62,899 nucleotides of DNA. Origin: Paenibacillus marchantiophytorum. Its GTDB lineage: Bacteria; Bacillota; Bacilli; Paenibacillales; NBRC-103111. This document shows, one piece after another, positions 17,826-26,503 of this stretch. Made by a program: the position numbers and the translations under genes. The notes below the pieces were generated by a model that worked only from the letters and a program-made list of their open reading frames with translations, was not told the origin of the DNA and did no database searches. Position 1 is the first letter of the stretch; the number at the start of each line of letters is the position of its first letter. The stretch lies in NCBI RefSeq assembly GCF_014640555.1, contig NZ_BMHE01000008.1, forward strand, positions 1-62,899. Direction: 5' to 3'.

Positions 17826-18029
17826 CTATATCTGATCGGCCGCGATTACAAGGATATTCTCTTGCATACAAGCATACGCAGTAAAAGAGAGCCCGTTTTC
17901 CGAGGAAAGCTCGTTTTCACTTATCAGCTTTTCCTTCATCTTGAGAAGAAGCCCTTTCGCGTTACTATTATCAACTCTGACTGATACGGTATATTGATGC
18001 TTTTTTTTAATAGTATCCATTTCCAACAT
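17826..18029 (-). CDS. Small hypothetical protein (67 residues)
   Basis: I do not recognise this protein. It is charged at the N-terminus (MDTIKKKHQ) with no signal peptide or membrane segment, and looks like a small alpha/beta cytoplasmic protein. A good ribosome binding site, GGGAGG, lies 8 nt upstream of the ATG, which argues that it is real. It sits between the terminator of GH127 and the hairpin that follows the 2269-residue surface enzyme, and could be read through from the latter. No function can be assigned. Confidence 0.6.
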   Translation of the reverse strand: MLEMDTIKKKHQYTVSVRVDNSNAKGLLLKMKEKLISENELSSENGLSFTAYACMQENILVIAADQI

Positions 18030-18050
18030 ATATAAGTCCCTCCCATATTT

Positions 18051-18091
18051 GCCCTATCCCTTGCTCGGAAGCAATGTTTAAGGGATAGGGC
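18051..18091 (-). terminator. Terminator-like hairpin after the 2269-residue enzyme
   Basis: GCCCTATCCCTT pairs with AAGGGATAGGGC (12 bp), and a smaller TTGC/GCAA hairpin lies in the loop. The same arm core, CCCTATCCC/GGGATAGGG, forms the hairpin after the GH30-GH43 gene at 25093-25130. There is no long T-tract. Confidence 0.6.
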
Positions 18092-18110
18092 GCAAGATTA
18101 GTTTATGTGA

Positions 18111-21100
18111 TCATGATATTAAAGCAGATTTCCGTAACAACTGTTGTACCAACTTAGCAACCTCAGCTCTTGTAATATAAGCTTTCGGTGCAAGATTAGC
18201 TTCGTCTCTTCCACTTACAATGCCTGCTTGGATGCTATCAGCCATGCCACTCAGTGCCCAAGGTGCGCTTTCTGTTGCATCTGTGTAAGCACGTAATACA
18301 TCAGCGGCATTGTGGTTAGTAAGTTTCGCTTGCAAACCGGTGATCGCCATCGCTTTAGCAATAATAACCATGGCCTGCTCCCTGGTAATCTTGTCTCCAG
18401 GACGGAAGGTGCCATCCTCGAAACCGTCAATAAGATGGCTGGATTGAGCCGTCATGATTGCACTACTATACCAATCCTCAGCCTTTATATCGGAGAAGTT
18501 CGGTGTTCTATTCTCCAACTTCAAGCCCAATCCTCGAACTATGATGGCAGCAAACTCGGCACGAGTAATATCTGCCTCGGGATTGAATAAGCTATTGCCA
18601 ATCCCACCTATGATCATTCTTGAACCCAAGTCGTTCACAGCATCTTTCGCCCAGTGCGCCGAGACATCAGAGAATAATACTGGATGCCAAATCAGAGAGT
18701 ACGTACTGTTCGTTAAGCTGCTAACCTCTGCATAATACTTGCCGTCTATAATGACAAGTTTAGTTGGTACATGACGAACAGTTCCATCTGGTTCTATAAC
18801 AACTGCTGTTGTAATCTTATTCGGATCTACGCCATCCGGAATGCCAATCGTACGTTTCACATAGGCGTTGAATTTAGATAGATCGATGATCTTGTCTCCG
18901 TATGCAGCTCCAATTGTAAAGTCGATCGAAGGCACAACAAGCGTAAACTGATCTTTGTCTGCCGCATTCTCCACGACTTTCACCATATCATCTGTTGGCT
19001 TCGCGATTTTAATTTGGATCGTAATGTCTTGCAAAGCCACTGAATCGCCGACTTGACCAGAGATCGCGCGAATATCGATCAGCTGTGAAGGCAAGGTATA
19101 CGTTGCACGATCTGTTTTAATCTCCAGATCAGCTTTATTTTCTTGCAAGCTTTTGACCATCTGAGCGTTCAGTTGCCCAATCACAATATCGGAATTGCCA
19201 GTAACTCGCACAGTAATGTTAGCCTTCTCCCCTGCCGCTGCGAGCAATTGAACCAATTTCAACTGGTCGATTGTAATCGTCGTGACCGTTTGGCCATTAA
19301 CTTGGGTTTCAGCTGTACTTCCTACACTCTCTTCCTTACCATTTACTAGAATGTCTGCCTCTTTACGGCTAGAATCTGGTGTTGTTGTAGTACTGCTACC
19401 ACCGTTGTTACCGCTGTGATTGTCATCACCACCACTACTTAGAGGACTCACCGTAATCATCGTTGCGGCTGTCTTCTTCGTGCTTCCGGCGCTGACTGTT
19501 AATTTAAGCGTTCCCGTACCGGCAGATACTCCTCTAATTGTAACTTTATCTTGGTTGCTTTCGCCTACAATGCTAATACTACCAGTTGCTTCCCATAGAT
19601 ACGTTGCACCCGTTACGCTAGGTGGATTGATCACTGAGTTAAAAGTCAATTGATCATTCACCGTAACCGATTGCGATCCGCCTGTGATAGTGACTGATTG
19701 TAAAGGATTGACAGGGTCGACGCTCGATGGAGACACCGTAATCGTCGTTTCAGCAGTCTTTTCTATGCCTCCGGCATTGACTGTTAATTTAAGCGTTCCC
19801 CTACCGGCAGAAACTCCTCTGATTGTAACCGTAACTTGGTTGCTTTCACCTACAATGTTAATACCACCACTTGCTTCCCATAGATACGTTGCACCCGTTA
19901 CACTAGTTGGATTGATCATAGAGTTAAAGGTTAATTGATCATTCACTGTAACCGATTGCGATCCGCCTGTGATCGTGACTGATTGCAAATAATCTACAGG
20001 GTCGACGCTCGATGGAGACACCGTAATCGTCGTTTCGGATTTCTTCTCCGTCCCCCCCGCAAGAACTGTTAATTTAAGTGTACCTGTCCCCGCATTGGTT
20101 CCTTTGATTGTTACCGAATCCTTGCTGTTGTCTCCTATGATGCTAATACCGCCACTAACTTCCCATAGATAAGTTGCTCCCGTTACGCTAGATGGATTGA
20201 TCATGGCGTTAAAAGTCAATTGATCATTCACCGTAACCGATTGGGCTCCCCCTGTGATATGGACTGATTCTAACGGAATGACCACAGGCCCTGGTGCCTT
20301 CACGTTGAATTTCCAATAGTCCATATTAAATAACTTACTTCCCGATCCAGAGAACATGAAGAAGATATTATGAATACCTTTAACATTCTCCACATCCGCT
20401 TTCAGCAGCTGCCACACTTGATCTCCACCTGTTGGAGCGACATCAAGGGTACCAATCACTTCACCAATCGGACTATCCAGACGTATTTCTACTTTGCCGC
20501 CTACGGTCGATGCCATGTTCGCTTCGAATGAAGCTGCTCCTTTGTCACCGAAGTCTGCGTTCGACACAGCAAGCCAGTCTCCATTATTGATATCTGTAAC
20601 ATCAAGGTTAAGGCTTGCTAGCGGGTTGCCTGGCGCTGTGCTCACCTCAGTAAGAATACCTGCGTTCCAAGCAATTGTTTCAGCTTCAACTCTAGTATAA
20701 GGATCAAGATTCGCTATCTGGGATACACCTTTCATATCCCCCTTAATATCTTTAATTAATCCGTTATCGTAATACTCGACCTTATTAATATGAGGAGAAC
20801 GATATCCTTTGCCATCTCCTACGACAGCTTTACTGACCGTTTGAGCATGGTAAACCACATACCACTGATCATTAAATTCGAAAATCGCATGATGGTTATT
20901 ACCGCCAACGCCAAAGAATACAGATGGGTTTTTCAAGATTGGTGAAACGTAAGTAAACGGACCCATCGGACTGTCACTTACCATGTAAGCAATTTCTCCA
21001 GGGGGAGGTGTTCCATCCGGGTGTGTACCAGAAAAATTAGAGCAATACGAGTAATAATATTTGCCATTGTATTTGTGAATACCTGAATCCTCAAACATAT

Positions 21101-24100
21101 AAGGCGCATCAATTGTAACAGCTGCCCCTGCCATATGAATCATATCATCAGCTAACTTCACTACTCTAGCCGTTTTCGGATGTGCAATTTGCTCTGGGGT
21201 TGGATTCGGATCTCCAGGTATACCCCCACCAAAATAGAGATAACCAGTTCCATCATCATCAACCAATACGGCTGGGTCAAACAGCCATGCTACACCCGGA
21301 ACTCCAGGGCTGCTGCTCGTGATCAAAGCTTGGCCCAGAGGATCAGTCCACGGACCAATCGGACTATCCGCAGTGAGCACACCAATTCCACTAGCACCAT
21401 TTGCGAAATAAAGGAAGAATTTATCTACACCATTAATTTTCTTATGTGCGGCTGCTGGCGCCCAAGATAGATCTGCCCATTTGGCAACACCTGCGCCATT
21501 ATTCACATTATTCTTTCCAGCTACCGGGATTGCACCATGATCTGTCCAGTTGACCATATCAGCAGATGATATCACAAATATTCGATTCAAATTGCTAAAT
21601 GAATTATCTTTGATTTTTCCATTTGCATCATACTCATAATCGTCACTTGACATATAAATGTACACTCTGCCGTCATAAACCATCGCAAACGGATCTGCTC
21701 CTAATTTATGACTCATAAGCGGGTTCGCATACCCTGGAATCTTGGCATATGCTTTTGTAGGCAGTTGCTTTAATCCAATGTTTGATACGGCATTGTTAAC
21801 ATTGTATCGAACATTTCCACCATCAACTTTGATGTAATCCGTCTTCATTTGAACGGTTTGATCAGCAGGGACAAAACCATTCACCTTTAGCTTAATCGTA
21901 GCGAACACATCAGAAGATTGATTGTTGGCAAAGTTTACGGTATTTCCAGTCACATGTAAAAGCAACTGATTGTTGGCAAACGTATAGGAAGTATCTCCAA
22001 CAATATTAGCCGCATTAAAGTCTACACCCGTTACTGTAAGCTCCTTCGGTATATTGAAGGAAGCTGAGATTGCTGAATAATTCCCATTCGGTAAGGCATT
22101 CATTTGGACCGGAACTTGCAGCTCGATATTCTGAACTCCGATCACATTCGGTACATTGGCTAAATTTGCTTGAAGTACTGTTGCAGGCGAATTCGCTCCT
22201 GTCAATTTATCATCTATTCTAAAATAGTCAAAATCAACAATACCGCCTGTTGTTTTCGTTGCATAGTTGAATAAACCGAAACGATAGCCCATAAAATGAG
22301 GCAATGTATAATGCATTTGCAGCGTATTCCCTATCGCAGTCCACGTAAAGCCGTTAAGGCTGTAATAGAAATAAGCCTTATCTGTCTGATTTTTATAATC
22401 AAAATCAATTTTGAAATATACGTTATCCTGAGTTACAGGAATACTAGCTTTTTCAACTGGCGTTCCAGTACTGCCATCCATCATAACAATGGACTTCGAA
22501 GTCCCGGACATTTTCACTCCAACGAATCCATACTCTTTTTGGAATGCAGCTAGTCCTGCATAATCGCCATCTTTCATCTTGCTGATATCCAGTGCAACAT
22601 TTCCTGAGCTTTCTGGACCAAATGTTCTCTGAGTCAGTGTATTTCTGGCATTAAGAATACTTGTACTCTTTCTTCCGGTAGTAAGTCTTAGATAGCCAGG
22701 ACGCTCCGTAAGGGACCAGTGGTTATTATCGGGATTATGATTCCATTGCCACGCGAATCCAAGATTTGATCCATTGTAATCGTATTCCCCGTTCTTCGCT
22801 TTATCCAAACCGCCAGCGGGCGTTGCGTCTATTAAGGAAATATCATCGACATAGAAATCCATTAAATCATTCGTCAGATCTTGCGCTGCTGTCCAGGAAG
22901 TTTCAATAAATATACGCGGTTGATTAAACACAGCATTGTCAGGAACTGTATAGGTTCCTTCAATTGTGCCCCACACACCCTTGGTCATAACGCCAGATCC
23001 AAGAACCTTAATCGTCTGCCAATCTCCATCTTGGATATCGAAATTAAATGTTCTCGCAGCAGGACCTGAGTTATATTTCACTTTGGCAGAAAACTTATAT
23101 TTACTGCCAGCCGTTACTTTTCCGGTAACAAACTGCTGCACACCCGCTCCAGTTGCTGTCCTTCCACTAATAAATAAACTATTGGTTCCGCTAAAATGCT
23201 CATTCGTTGACACCGCAACCGTTGCCGTATCATGTTTTTCCCAAGGAGTTATCCCCTTTTCCATCTTACCATTTGTCAAAAGATTCCCGTCAGGTGTAAC
23301 ATCAACGAAAGAAATATCATCGACATAGAAATTCATTAAATCATTCGTGGGATCTTGCGCTGATGTCCAGACCGTTTCAATAAATATACGCGGTAGTGTG
23401 AAAGTTGCATCAGTCGGCACTGTATAGGTGCCTTCAATTGTGCCCCATACACCTTTGGTTATGACGCCAGATCCAAGATTCTTGATCGTCTGCCAATCTC
23501 CATCTTGGATATCGAAAATGAATTGCTTCGTAGCAGGACCTGAGTTATATTTCACTTTTGCGGAAAATTTATAGGTAGCCCCCGCTTTTATTTTTCCAGT
23601 AATAAATTGTTGCACACCAGCACCAGTAGCTCCCCTGCCGCTAATATATAAACTATTGGTTCCACTAAAATGCTCATCCGTTGTTACCGCAACCGTTGCA
23701 GTATCATGCTTCTCCCACGGTGTTAACCCGTTCTCCATCCCACCGTTTATCAAAAGTTCGGTTCCTTCATTTACAGGCAGTGGTGTCACAGGTGTTGGCA
23801 CTGTCGGTGATGTGGTTGAAGGCGTAGAGGTATTGATAACGGTATGCGAAGCCCCGATTTTTTGGGAGCTTTGATAGAATTCATCAGAAGCTACCAAATT
23901 GTTCTTAGATGCTACACCACGAACGGGAATCGCCATACTTGGTGGAACCGTACCGTTAATGCCAAATACGGGCCAACTATCATTCCATGTAACTGGCACT
24001 AGGTAAGGTATCCGTCCGACTGAGCCACGGTCTCCAAACAACATGGCATACCATTTGCCATCAACGGTATCAATCAAACCGCCTTGTGCAATACCAGCAT

Positions 24101-24920
24101 TGTTTAAGGCAACTTTACCTTCATATACACCATCAATACGGTCTGCTCGATGCATGATTTCAACACGACCAGAATTCTTAGGCCATGTTATATTGAATAC
24201 GTAATATTTACCGTTAATTTTTTGAATATGCGTGCCTTCAGCTTGAAGACTGACATTCTCCGCTGTACTTGCAACTAGGCTTGCATTAGGAATAATGACT
24301 TTATTAAGGCCGCCTGCTTTGATGGCGGTTGCATCTGGAGTCAGTTCAATTGCTTTAATATCGCCGCCGCCATAAACCATATAGACTCGTCCATCATCAT
24401 CAAACAGCAATGACAAGTCATGATAAACGCCATCAAGCTCTGAATGGGTCCATGGACCCTTTTCTATATCTGTTGTTTGATAGATATAGGTTTTGCCAGT
24501 ATCATAAGAAGGAAATGCCACGTAATATTTGCCATTATGGTATCTTAAGCTGCTTGCCCATGAACCTTTCCCATAATTGTCTTTTCCATTTCTAAGTGCT
24601 TGTTCATCATTATCAGCAAGCATATCGTAAACATAATTGACGATTTCCCAATTTTTGAGATCATATGATTTCATAATAGGAACACCAGGGTTCATATGCA
24701 TGGTTGTGCTACTCATATAATAAGCATCACCTACTCTGATGACATCGAGATCTGGAACGTCAGCCCATATAAATGGGTTCTCTAGGGTGTCTTCATTGGA
24801 TTGTGCATATATCGAAGCACTTGGTACAATACTTAGTAATAATGTAAGCGCTAATAAAAATACGGTTAGCTTCTTGCTCATATGCATAAGACCCCTCTCA
24901 TGTTTCATCTTTACTGCCAT
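18111..24920 (-). CDS. SLH-anchored double-GH43 arabinoxylan enzyme with CBMs, cohesin-like and Ig-like modules
   Basis: Giant secreted enzyme with a signal peptide to about residue 39. GH43 number one spans about 48-340 (base Asp in ADVPDLDV, D168, acid E228 in AEGTH), followed by two near-identical CBM4/9-like modules (about 385-545 and 546-700). A GH43 C2-type beta-sandwich follows (about 712-905, WQWNHNPD). A divergent cohesin-like module lies at about 915-1050. GH43 number two, of arabinoxylan arabinofuranohydrolase type, spans about 1058-1400 (D1076, D1215, E1277), with a CBM6 at about 1404-1540. Three 94-residue Ig-like repeats (about 1550-1830), a pre-SLH domain and three SLH motifs (about 2085-2265) complete it. 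Predicted action is xylosidase or arabinofuranosidase on arabinoxylan at the wall. AAGGAG lies 8 nt before this ATG; an internal start near residue 12 or 14 cannot be excluded. It has its own leader, shared with the cohesin operon. Confidence 0.92.
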   Translation of the reverse strand: MAVKMKHERGLMHMSKKLTVFLLALTLLLSIVPSASIYAQSNEDTLENPFIWADVPDLDVIRVGDAYYMSSTTMHMNPGVPIMKSYDLKNWEIVNYVYDMLADNDEQALRNGKDNYGKGSWASSLRYHNGKYYVAFPSYDTGKTYIYQTTDIEKGPWTHSELDGVYHDLSLLFDDDGRVYMVYGGGDIKAIELTPDATAIKAGGLNKVIIPNASLVASTAENVSLQAEGTHIQKINGKYYVFNITWPKNSGRVEIMHRADRIDGVYEGKVALNNAGIAQGGLIDTVDGKWYAMLFGDRGSVGRIPYLVPVTWNDSWPVFGINGTVPPSMAIPVRGVASKNNLVASDEFYQSSQKIGASHTVINTSTPSTTSPTVPTPVTPLPVNEGTELLINGGMENGLTPWEKHDTATVAVTTDEHFSGTNSLYISGRGATGAGVQQFITGKIKAGATYKFSAKVKYNSGPATKQFIFDIQDGDWQTIKNLGSGVITKGVWGTIEGTYTVPTDATFTLPRIFIETVWTSAQDPTNDLMNFYVDDISFVDVTPDGNLLTNGKMEKGITPWEKHDTATVAVSTNEHFSGTNSLFISGRTATGAGVQQFVTGKVTAGSKYKFSAKVKYNSGPAARTFNFDIQDGDWQTIKVLGSGVMTKGVWGTIEGTYTVPDNAVFNQPRIFIETSWTAAQDLTNDLMDFYVDDISLIDATPAGGLDKAKNGEYDYNGSNLGFAWQWNHNPDNNHWSLTERPGYLRLTTGRKSTSILNARNTLTQRTFGPESSGNVALDISKMKDGDYAGLAAFQKEYGFVGVKMSGTSKSIVMMDGSTGTPVEKASIPVTQDNVYFKIDFDYKNQTDKAYFYYSLNGFTWTAIGNTLQMHYTLPHFMGYRFGLFNYATKTTGGIVDFDYFRIDDKLTGANSPATVLQANLANVPNVIGVQNIELQVPVQMNALPNGNYSAISASFNIPKELTVTGVDFNAANIVGDTSYTFANNQLLLHVTGNTVNFANNQSSDVFATIKLKVNGFVPADQTVQMKTDYIKVDGGNVRYNVNNAVSNIGLKQLPTKAYAKIPGYANPLMSHKLGADPFAMVYDGRVYIYMSSDDYEYDANGKIKDNSFSNLNRIFVISSADMVNWTDHGAIPVAGKNNVNNGAGVAKWADLSWAPAAAHKKINGVDKFFLYFANGASGIGVLTADSPIGPWTDPLGQALITSSSPGVPGVAWLFDPAVLVDDDGTGYLYFGGGIPGDPNPTPEQIAHPKTARVVKLADDMIHMAGAAVTIDAPYMFEDSGIHKYNGKYYYSYCSNFSGTHPDGTPPPGEIAYMVSDSPMGPFTYVSPILKNPSVFFGVGGNNHHAIFEFNDQWYVVYHAQTVSKAVVGDGKGYRSPHINKVEYYDNGLIKDIKGDMKGVSQIANLDPYTRVEAETIAWNAGILTEVSTAPGNPLASLNLDVTDINNGDWLAVSNADFGDKGAASFEANMASTVGGKVEIRLDSPIGEVIGTLDVAPTGGDQVWQLLKADVENVKGIHNIFFMFSGSGSKLFNMDYWKFNVKAPGPVVIPLESVHITGGAQSVTVNDQLTFNAMINPSSVTGATYLWEVSGGISIIGDNSKDSVTIKGTNAGTGTLKLTVLAGGTEKKSETTITVSPSSVDPVDYLQSVTITGGSQSVTVNDQLTFNSMINPTSVTGATYLWEASGGINIVGESNQVTVTIRGVSAGRGTLKLTVNAGGIEKTAETTITVSPSSVDPVNPLQSVTITGGSQSVTVNDQLTFNSVINPPSVTGATYLWEATGSISIVGESNQDKVTIRGVSAGTGTLKLTVSAGSTKKTAATMITVSPLSSGGDDNHSGNNGGSSTTTTPDSSRKEADILVNGKEESVGSTAETQVNGQTVTTITIDQLKLVQLLAAAGEKANITVRVTGNSDIVIGQLNAQMVKSLQENKADLEIKTDRATYTLPSQLIDIRAISGQVGDSVALQDITIQIKIAKPTDDMVKVVENAADKDQFTLVVPSIDFTIGAAYGDKIIDLSKFNAYVKRTIGIPDGVDPNKITTAVVIEPDGTVRHVPTKLVIIDGKYYAEVSSLTNSTYSLIWHPVLFSDVSAHWAKDAVNDLGSRMIIGGIGNSLFNPEADITRAEFAAIIVRGLGLKLENRTPNFSDIKAEDWYSSAIMTAQSSHLIDGFEDGTFRPGDKITREQAMVIIAKAMAITGLQAKLTNHNAADVLRAYTDATESAPWALSGMADSIQAGIVSGRDEANLAPKAYITRAEVAKLVQQLLRKSALIS
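19440..20270 (-). repeat. Three tandem 282-bp repeats coding Ig-like modules
   Basis: The phrase SVTITGGSQSVTVNDQLTF recurs with a spacing of 94 residues, that is 282 bp (DNA landmarks at about 20217, 19935 and 19653). The repeats are highly alike in DNA, so copy number could change by recombination. They probably act as a spacer between the enzyme modules and the SLH anchor. Confidence 0.85.
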
Positions 24921-24985
24921 TTGTTACACTCCTTCTCAGTAATTTGTAGGCAACAAATTACTATGATGTGATATTTACTGTTTAC

Positions 24986-25055
24986 AGTTTAACTTAAACG
25001 TAATCATTTCAGAATGTAATTTCTTATTCGAAAAGTGAAGATTTCTATGAATTGA
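24986..25055 (-). promoter_or_regulatory. 70-bp conserved leader block, copy 1
   Basis: This block matches 36240-36309 at 66 of 70 positions by direct comparison. Both copies lie 65-125 bp upstream of the start of a cohesin/SLH enzyme unit on the minus strand. It reads through GAAATTACATTCTGAA and CGTTTAAGTTAAACT, which would suit binding of a shared AraC-type activator close to the promoter. Confidence 0.7.
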
Positions 25056-25092
25056 CTTCGTAAATTCCAATAAAAATCGACAAATACGAACA

Positions 25093-25130
25093 GGCCCTAT
25101 CCCTATGAAGATTTCTATCGGGATAGGGCC
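25093..25130 (-). terminator. Terminator-like hairpin after the GH30-GH43 enzyme
   Basis: A perfect 11-bp stem, GGCCCTATCCC/GGGATAGGGCC, lies 18 bp after the stop codon of the dockerin enzyme and shares its arms with the hairpin at 18051-18091. On the minus strand it is followed by a T-rich but not contiguous tract. Confidence 0.65.
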
Positions 25131-25147
25131 TAACTAGCATTCAGTTT

Positions 25148-26503
25148 TTATTGGGGGATCTTGGATGCCACATACGCAAGATCACTAATATCGATCTTAT
25201 TATCGTTGTTCATATCTGCAATCTTGGCTGCCGCCCAGTCTGTGTCGGTGGAATTCTTACCGTAATAGTAAGCAACCATCGCAAGGTCACCTACATTGAT
25301 GCTTCCATCCTTGTTGAGATCTGCAGACTTCATAACTGCTGTTTTGAAGGCATCTACTGCACTGCCAAGTAGCGTTACGCTATTATCAACCTGGGACTGT
25401 GTTGCACTTTGGTTGTCTTTTACAGCATTCGCTGCATGGATAGCTGCACCGAATGCCTCCTTGGCTGCCTGCGGATATTGACCCTCCGCTGTACCAACGA
25501 CCGCTGCGCCATAAAGGCTCTGTGCTTTCGTAATGGCTGATGTCAACGCAGTCTTATCTACAACCACCTCAATATTGCCGACTGAAATGCTCTTACTGCC
25601 AAGAGCCGCCTCAATCACGGTTCCTTCCGGAGCCACACCAAGCTTTGCCTGGGTAGCTGCAATGGTTCCGCTGGTATTCTGAACACCGGCTTTTACCTTG
25701 AAGGTTAGATTCAGCACTGGCGTACTGGCTCCAGATATCCCCACTCCGGTACTGGCGGTTATGAGTCTAACTTTCCCGGCAGTGGCTTTGTCCTCTGCCG
25801 CGATCTGGATGTTGTTATTGGCACCTGCCGCACTCACATAATCAAATAAGGTGGAATCATAAGACAGGGTGATATCCTGGGCATAAACACTTTGTGTCAC
25901 ATTGTTCAGGCTAACTGCCACTGTAAAGCTGCTTCCAGGTTTCACACTGCTGTCTGCTGAAATGGCAGCTGTAGGTACTAGTGGCTGCGGCCAAACAGGA
26001 TCTGTGGTTGCATCGCTTGTGGTGACATATATCCGGTCTATGATTAAGCCAGATTCCCTTCCCCATAGGTTCAATTCATGCACACCAGCGGTAATATTCA
26101 ATGGCGTGCCACCAGTTACAAGTGTACCCCCGTTGCTGAGATTGACCCATTTAAACTGACTGTTACTCACGTTCTGAATACCGTTAGAAGTGAATTTATA
26201 TGTATTATCCAATCCAACGTGGACGGAGTCCGTTTGGAAACTATGACTCTTGGCAAGTATCCAGACATAGTAGGTTCCTGCAGTCGTAAAGTTGATCTTG
26301 TAATTCAGTCGGGAACCCGCAGCGAGGCTGGCAGCATCAGTACCTGATGTGACGGCAGTACCATCATCTGGACTAAATTGCATAGCTTTCGTGGACAATC
26401 CGTCAACAAGCGACCAAGTATGGCCATTTGCGGTGCCAAATACATAGGCATTAGCTGAGTTTGCTGCTGCAGTTTCTGCCTCAACGGCCACGATGGCTGG
26501 TGT
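25148..26503 (-). repeat. Duplicated CBM-cohesin-FIVAR-dockerin segment, copy 1
   Basis: The C-terminal 451 residues of the GH30-GH43 enzyme match the C-terminal 450 of the GH43-CBM6 enzyme (31572-32924), with long identical runs in both protein and DNA. This is an in-locus duplication of a whole C-terminal module set. Confidence 0.9.

Noticed and set aside
24986..25030. cre-like sequence CTTAAACGTAATCAT in the shared leader
   Set aside because: It misses the conserved TG of the cre consensus in both leader copies, so another regulator is more likely.
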